Shown here piece after piece: positions 33,838-37,820 of a DNA stretch of 37,820 nucleotides (its first letter is position 1; every line of letters begins with the position of its first letter). A program made the translations under genes and the position numbers. The notes under the pieces were generated by a model that saw nothing but the letters and a program-made list of their open reading frames with translations, was not told the origin of the DNA and ran no database searches. Source of the DNA: Gemmatimonadaceae bacterium (GTDB lineage Bacteria > Gemmatimonadota > Gemmatimonadetes > Gemmatimonadales > Gemmatimonadaceae); assembly GCA_017881685.1 (NCBI GenBank), contig JADGQR010000139.1, positions 1-37,820 of the forward strand, given 5' to 3'.

Positions 33838-35052
33838 ATGGATGATTCACTTTACTTCAGCGAACAGCACATCGCTGTTCGAGATATGGTGCGTGAGTTC
33901 GCGCGTGATGAAGTCGCCCCTGTAGCCGCTCGCTTCGACGCCTCCCAGGAATTCCCGTGGGAGAACATTCAGAAGATGGGCGAGCTTGGCCTCCTCGGAA
34001 TTCCGTGGTCCGAGGAGCTTGGCGGAGCGGGCCTCGACCTTCTCAGCTACATGATCGCGATTCATGAGATGGCAAAGGTCGATGCATCTCACGGCATTAC
34101 GATCTCCGCGCATACGACCCTCGGCACTTCGCCCATCGTCAATTTCGGAACTCGCGAGCAAAAGGAGCGATTCGTTCCGCTGCTCGCGTCAGGCCGCGTA
34201 CTCGGCGGATTTGGGCTAACCGAGCCGAGCGCAGGTAGCGATGCCGCCGGTACGAAGACGACAGCCGTCAAGAAAGACGGCCGCTACCTCATCAACGGCT
34301 CCAAGATCTTCATCACGCATGCCGGAGTCGGCGAGATCTTCGTCATTACTGCGGTCACCGATCCAAAGGCCGGAACGAAAGGAATCAGTTCCTTCATCAT
34401 GACGAAGGAGGCAGATCTCTCTCATCGAGGCACCGCCACAATTGGCGACGAGCCGTCGCTGCCGCGCATGGCCGGATTCCGCGCAGGCAAGAAAGAGGAC
34501 AAGCTCGGCTGGCGTGCCTCGGATACACGCGAGCTCATTTTCGAGGACGTCGAAGTCGCCGAAGAAAACCGACTCGGCGGCGAAGGCATGGGTTTCATCA
34601 ACTTCATGCAGACTCTCGATGCCGGACGAATCGGGATCGCCGCACTTTCACTTGGAATCGCTGAAGGTGCGCTCGAGCAGAGCCTCCGTTACGCAAGCGA
34701 GCGAAAGCAGTTCGGACGCCCGATCGCCCAGTTCCAGGGAATCCAGTTTCAGCTGTCCGACATGGCGACGGAAATCGAGGCAGGGAAACATCTCATGTTC
34801 CACGCTGCGTGGCTCGCGCAGAACAAGCGACCGTTCGGAAAGGAAGCCGCCATCGCGAAGCTCTTCTGTTCGGAGCTGGCGATGCGAACCACCATCAAGG
34901 CGATTCAGATCCACGGCGGCTATGGCTACACGAAGGATTATCCGGTCGAGCGCATGATGCGTGATGCGAAGATCTGTGAGATCGGTGAAGGCACCTCCGA
35001 GATTCAGCGTGTCGTTATCGCGCGTCACCTGCTGCGCGGGCTGCTCGATTGA
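33838..35052 (+). CDS. Acyl-CoA dehydrogenase, short/branched-chain type
   Basis: FAD enzyme that oxidises acyl-CoA to the 2,3-enoyl-CoA. The 404-residue product has [20 protein letters not shown], the flavin-binding [54 protein letters not shown] and [17 protein letters not shown]. The catalytic glutamate is Glu384 in GEGTSEIQR, the short-chain/isobutyryl position. An extra segment of about 25 residues sits near [19 protein letters not shown]. The substrate is not certain. It could feed the mutase and carboxylase module 9 kb upstream, but it is not in the same transcript. The stop overlaps the next gene as TTGA. Confidence 0.92.
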   Translation: MDDSLYFSEQHIAVRDMVREFARDEVAPVAARFDASQEFPWENIQKMGELGLLGIPWSEELGGAGLDLLSYMIAIHEMAKVDASHGITISAHTTLGTSPIVNFGTREQKERFVPLLASGRVLGGFGLTEPSAGSDAAGTKTTAVKKDGRYLINGSKIFITHAGVGEIFVITAVTDPKAGTKGISSFIMTKEADLSHRGTATIGDEPSLPRMAGFRAGKKEDKLGWRASDTRELIFEDVEVAEENRLGGEGMGFINFMQTLDAGRIGIAALSLGIAEGALEQSLRYASERKQFGRPIAQFQGIQFQLSDMATEIEAGKHLMFHAAWLAQNKRPFGKEAAIAKLFCSELAMRTTIKAIQIHGGYGYTKDYPVERMMRDAKICEIGEGTSEIQRVVIARHLLRGLLD

Positions 35053-35597
35053 CATATTCCGAACTGGCCAAGAAGCTTCGTCTCCCGCTTGGCTTCGTCC
35101 TCGGCATCGCCTACCTGATCTGGGCCCGCCCGACACCGGTCACGCTTCCGGTTGGAGCGGCAATCGCGTTTGCTGGAGTGATCATCAGGGCGTGGGCGTC
35201 CGGACACATCGTCAAGAACAAGAAGCTGGCTGTGACCGGGCCTTACGCTCACACGAGGAATCCCCTGTATTTCGGAAGCTTCCTGATCGGCGCCGGCTTC
35301 GCGATTGCCGCGCACTGGTCGCTGCTGCTGGTGGTCGTCGCATTCTGGGTCTTGGTGTACGCTCCAACCATGGAGCGGGAACGCGTGAACATCCGGGAAC
35401 GATTTCCTGAGGCATACGACAGATATTCGGCCAACGTTCCGGCGTTCGTACCACGGGTAACTCCCTGGAAAGACGCGGAGGCGGAGCAGGGTCTGTTCAG
35501 CTTCGATCTGTACATGAGGCACGGCGAATGGAAAGCGGGAATCACATACCTTCTTGTGATGGGATGGCTCGTGCTGAGGATGATAAAAGGCCTCTAA
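35049..35597 (+). CDS. Isoprenylcysteine carboxyl methyltransferase-like membrane protein
   Basis: The 182-residue protein starts at TTG, overlapping the dehydrogenase stop. It has about four hydrophobic segments (near residues 12-25, 30-48, 75-100 and 165-178). The ICMT/PEMT core is present: [20 protein letters not shown] and the SAM-binding end [18 protein letters not shown]. Bacterial members methylate unknown lipid or small-molecule acceptors; there is no known prenylated-protein substrate. A membrane SAM-dependent methyltransferase is well supported; the substrate is unknown. Confidence 0.82.
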   Translation: MTYSELAKKLRLPLGFVLGIAYLIWARPTPVTLPVGAAIAFAGVIIRAWASGHIVKNKKLAVTGPYAHTRNPLYFGSFLIGAGFAIAAHWSLLLVVVAFWVLVYAPTMERERVNIRERFPEAYDRYSANVPAFVPRVTPWKDAEAEQGLFSFDLYMRHGEWKAGITYLLVMGWLVLRMIKGL

Positions 35598-35834
35598 GTT
35601 GTTGTCGCTATTGCACGAACGGCGTTGGAGCCACTACATTTTGCCATCGAATATGGCTTGGACAGCATGTGGGTAAGTGCGCGACTCGCGCTGCCCGCCA
35701 GCATGTCTGACCGAGCGCTCGCTTGACAGGTTTGTGAACAATAGGTGTCGCTCCGAAGCGCACCCACACTAAGGGATTATCCGCCATCAGGTCCGTGACG
35801 CCGAGTCGCCGTCGCGGGAAGCTGGCGGGTCACG
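35598..35834. other. Intergenic region upstream of the RNase E/G gene
   Basis: The 237 bases hold no convincing gene. A perfect TTGACA lies at 35723-35728, but no -10 box follows at 16-18 bases. A tight palindrome GCGCGA-C-TCGCGC is at 35679-35691, another palindrome GAGCGCTC at 35713-35720, and the octamer CAGCATGT is repeated at 35663 and 35699. RNase E mRNA leaders often carry regulatory structure in other bacteria, so the stretch may be a long 5' leader. That is inference. Confidence 0.35.
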
Positions 35835-37445
35835 ATGAAAAGAGAAATCCTCATCAACGCCGGCACGCGTGAGACGCGTGTGGCGATACTGGAGGACGGA
35901 AAGCTCGTAGAGCTTCTCGTCGATCGTCCAGACAACCGCCGAATGGTCGGCGACATCTACCTTGGCCGGGTCGAGGCTGTCCTCCCCGGAATCCAGGCCG
36001 CCTTCGTCGACATCGGCACCGAAAAAAGTGCCTTTCTTCACGCCTCTGACCTTGTTCGCGAATCGGCTGAAGATGCCGAAGACGACGAGGACGAAGACGA
36101 AGATGATGACGAGACGCTCGATCCGGCCGAAGCTGTCGCGAAGTCAAATGGCAAGACCGCATGGCAGGGCGGTCGAGGCGGACGCCGAAGTCGCAAGACC
36201 GCGCCTCCGATTCAGGACGCTCTGAAGCGCGGCCAGGAGATAATGGTTCAGGTGTCCAAAGAGCCGATCTCCACGAAGGGTCCGCGCGTTACCGCTCAGA
36301 TTTCTCTGGCCGGCCGATTCCTCGTGTACATTCCTGACTCATCGCGGGTCGGAGTGAGCAGAAAGATCGGCGCCGGAGCCGAGCGCCAGCGTCTCAAGGA
36401 GCAGGTCGGGGCGATTCTGCCTGACAAGTCAGGCGGTGTCATCGTCCGAACCGTCAGCGAGGACGTCACGCCAGAGGCTCTCAAGCGCGATCTCGAGACG
36501 CTGATGGCGCAATGGAAGAAGATCAAGCGAAAGAGCCAGTTTACCCGCGCGCCGGCGCTGATTCATCGCGAGACTGGACTCACGCGTGGACTCGTCCGCG
36601 ACCTGTTCAGCGCGAAGGTGGACAGCTTGTCGATCGATTCGAAGCCGGTTCACGCCGAAGTCAACGAATATCTGAAGACTGTGGCGCCGGATCTGATTCC
36701 TCGCGTGAAGCTTTACGAGGACCGGATTCCGTTATTCGACACAGCCGGAATTGAATCCGAGATTCGGGACGCGTTCAAGCGCCGCTGCGAGCTGCCTTCT
36801 GGCGGCTACCTGATCATCGAGCCAACCGAAGCGCTCGTTTCGATCGACGTCAATTCGGGTCGCTACACGGGCAAGAAGGATCCTGAGAAGACCGTGCTCC
36901 GCACGAACATGGAGGCAGCGGCCGAGATCGCCCGGCAGCTCCGTCTTCGGGACGTCGGCGGAATCATCGTATGCGATTTCATCGACATGGAGACGAAGGC
37001 GTCTCGCGAGAAAGTCCTTCAGGAGCTCAGGAACCATCTGTCCCGCGACCGAGCCCGAACGAAGGCGTTTGCAGTCAGCGACCTGGGCCTCATCGAGATG
37101 ACTCGCCAGCGCGTACGTCAGAGTCACTACCAGAGCATGACCGAGCCGTGCCCGACCTGCGAAGGTACGGGACGCGTCTTCACGCCGGAGACGATTGTCC
37201 GGAGAATGGAGCGCTCAGTTCGCCGAATGGTGGTCGAGGGCCGCAAGGACAACCTGCTGGTCAAGCTGCATCCCGATGTCGCGATGTACGTCCTCGAGCA
37301 GGAGAGGGAGCTCGTCTCGCGCCTTCAGAAGACCGCTTCGTTCTCGCTTGAGCTCAGGGACGATCCCCTCCTTAAGCCCGACGAGTTCAAGTTGGTCGTG
37401 AAGGGTCAGGGGCGCGACGTCACCCAGCAGTACGCCGTCGCTTAA
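35835..37445 (+). CDS. rng: Ribonuclease E/G family endoribonuclease
   Basis: RNase E/G cuts single-stranded RNA for mRNA decay and rRNA maturation. The 536-residue product has the length of RNase G or of the catalytic half of RNase E. The S1 domain begins GDIYLGRVEAVLPGIQAAFVDIG. It is interrupted by an acidic tract (about 79-93) and a Gly/Arg-rich stretch (about 111-121). The RNase H-like domain has IEPTEALVSIDVNSGRYTGK and VGGIIVCDFIDME with the metal-binding aspartates. The zinc link is EPCPTCEGTG. There is no long degradosome scaffold tail. The ATG at 35835 is preceded by GGCGGG. rplU follows, a common neighbour of this gene. Confidence 0.94.
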   Translation: MKREILINAGTRETRVAILEDGKLVELLVDRPDNRRMVGDIYLGRVEAVLPGIQAAFVDIGTEKSAFLHASDLVRESAEDAEDDEDEDEDDDETLDPAEAVAKSNGKTAWQGGRGGRRSRKTAPPIQDALKRGQEIMVQVSKEPISTKGPRVTAQISLAGRFLVYIPDSSRVGVSRKIGAGAERQRLKEQVGAILPDKSGGVIVRTVSEDVTPEALKRDLETLMAQWKKIKRKSQFTRAPALIHRETGLTRGLVRDLFSAKVDSLSIDSKPVHAEVNEYLKTVAPDLIPRVKLYEDRIPLFDTAGIESEIRDAFKRRCELPSGGYLIIEPTEALVSIDVNSGRYTGKKDPEKTVLRTNMEAAAEIARQLRLRDVGGIIVCDFIDMETKASREKVLQELRNHLSRDRARTKAFAVSDLGLIEMTRQRVRQSHYQSMTEPCPTCEGTGRVFTPETIVRRMERSVRRMVVEGRKDNLLVKLHPDVAMYVLEQERELVSRLQKTASFSLELRDDPLLKPDEFKLVVKGQGRDVTQQYAVA

Positions 37446-37451
37446 GGGCGA

Positions 37452-37641
37452 TTGACGACTGAGGACCCTTGCTGACTCAGGAATAAAAGCCATCGACGAT
37501 CGACGACTAATTGCGGATCGAGGATGAGCGGTTACAAACAGAAATGCAGGACTACTGAGGACTACCGTAGTAGGTCCGCAATTCGCACTTAGTCGTCGAT
37601 CGTTGATGACCGTTGGTCCTGAGTCCGCACAGTCCTCGATG
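37452..37641. repeat. Nested imperfect inverted repeat between rng and rplU
   Basis: The inner arms are 37491-37517 and 37575-37608. They match as CATCGACGATCGACGACTAA plus TTGCGGA against the reverse complement, with one mismatch and a 7-base insertion in the right arm. The loop of 57 bases contains CTGAGGAC and a GGACTACT/AGTAGGTCC pair. Outer arms, about 37457-37482 and 37617-37641, also pair (GAGGAC...GACTCAGGA with TCCTGAGTC...GTCCTC). The unit looks like a large cruciform or hairpin. It may be a MITE/REP-like dispersed repeat, a terminator for rng or a regulatory RNA. Nothing in it is coding. Confidence 0.75.
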
Positions 37642-37664
37642 CGCTTTCCGCAGAAATCGAGGAC
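37632..37664 (+). terminator. Perfect 9-bp hairpin, possible terminator or element edge
   Basis: GTCCTCGAT (37632-37640) and ATCGAGGAC (37656-37664) pair perfectly around a 15-base loop. No T-run follows, so it is not a classical intrinsic terminator. Its left arm also pairs with the outer arm of the larger inverted repeat, so the two structures would exclude one another. That resembles a switch, but function is not shown. Confidence 0.4.
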
Positions 37665-37673
37665 CGGGAGAAA

Positions 37674-37702
37674 TTGACATCTGCCTCCGTACTGTCTAAG
37701 TT
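37674..37702 (+). promoter_or_regulatory. rplU: Likely sigma-70-type promoter of rplU
   Basis: A perfect TTGACA (37674-37679) is followed after 17 bases by TAAGTT (37697-37702). A start near 37709 gives a leader of about 32 bases before the rplU ATG. The -10 is weak, but the -35 and spacing are ideal and the position fits a ribosomal protein operon. Confidence 0.55.
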
Positions 37703-37740
37703 GAAAGGCTGTAACCGTTTCCCACTCCTGCAGTTATCAT

Positions 37741-37820
37741 ATGGCATACGCAATCATCCGCACTGGCGGCAAGCAGTACCGCGCCGAGTCGGGTAAGACA
37801 ATCAGAATTCCGAGCCTGCC
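37741..37820 (+). CDS. rplU: 50S ribosomal protein L21, 5' part
   Basis: The frame starts at ATG 37741 and runs off the window. The first 26 residues, [20 protein letters not shown] followed by IRIPSL, match the conserved start of L21 ([11 protein letters not shown]). No clear Shine-Dalgarno sequence precedes the ATG. rpmA would be expected next. L21 binds 23S rRNA in the large subunit. Confidence 0.93.
   Translation, partial: MAYAIIRTGGKQYRAESGKTIRIPSL

Noticed and set aside
35723-35751. TTGACA upstream of the RNase E/G gene as a full promoter
   Set aside because: No acceptable -10 hexamer lies 16-18 bases downstream (TGTCGC-like only), so only the hexamer is recorded.
37446-37740. Repeated short words read as a CRISPR array
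   Set aside because: The words are short, unevenly spaced and arranged as inverted repeats. There are no regular spacers and no cas genes.

Overview
The window is dense, GC-rich bacterial chromosome carrying almost only housekeeping and catabolic genes. There is no tRNA, rRNA, insertion sequence, phage gene or CRISPR array. GTG and TTG starts are common, Shine-Dalgarno sequences are often missing, and gene junctions overlap by a few bases (NTGA or TGATG). Base composition, gene content and protein character fit a soil or aquatic Gemmatimonadota-like bacterium. That assignment is inference, because no rRNA gene is present.

Layout. (1) 1-1375, minus strand: truA followed by a transaldolase-like gene cut by the window edge. 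The latter has lost the family's catalytic residues. (2) 1521-2426: a GAF-like/coiled-coil protein. (3) 2441-10799: a tryptophan cluster trpD, trpC, trpF, trpB, trpA. It is interrupted twice: by lexA in antisense between trpD and trpC, and by a HEAT-repeat protein plus a divergent HD-GYP protein between trpB and trpA. (4) 10803-14204: folate and pantothenate genes folB, folK, panB, panC, then a YqeK-like HD hydrolase and a membrane-anchored LytR_C protein. (5) rlmN on the minus strand, convergent with the previous run and overlapping it.

(6) 15404-27042: a twelve-gene run with almost no gaps. It starts with aspS, phoH and ybeY and passes directly into an acyl-CoA module: meaB chaperone, large mutase subunit, SAM methyltransferase, B12-binding mutase subunit, biotin-dependent carboxyltransferase, AtuA-family protein, a separate AtuA C-terminal-like domain, a 54-residue two-helix membrane protein, and a D-amino-acid aminotransferase. 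The mutase large subunit carries Phe97 and Gln215 where methylmalonyl-CoA mutase has Tyr and Arg, so it reads as an isobutyryl-CoA-type mutase. (7) 27110-31645: a U32 protein, a nucleotide-sugar epimerase and a GT9 glycosyltransferase. (8) 31756-35597: recQ, acyl-CoA dehydrogenase and an ICMT-like methyltransferase. (9) 35835-37820: an RNase E/G gene, then a 295-base spacer filled with nested inverted repeats and a likely promoter, then the start of rplU.

How the genes may work together: the mutase module, the carboxyltransferase and the nearby acyl-CoA dehydrogenase suggest catabolism of branched-chain or isoprenoid-derived acyl-CoAs. The strongest leads are the mutase specificity residues, the degenerate transaldolase, the paired HEAT/HD-GYP proteins sharing an N-terminal domain inside trp, candidate LexA operators across the lexA-trpC boundary, and the inverted-repeat spacer before rplU.
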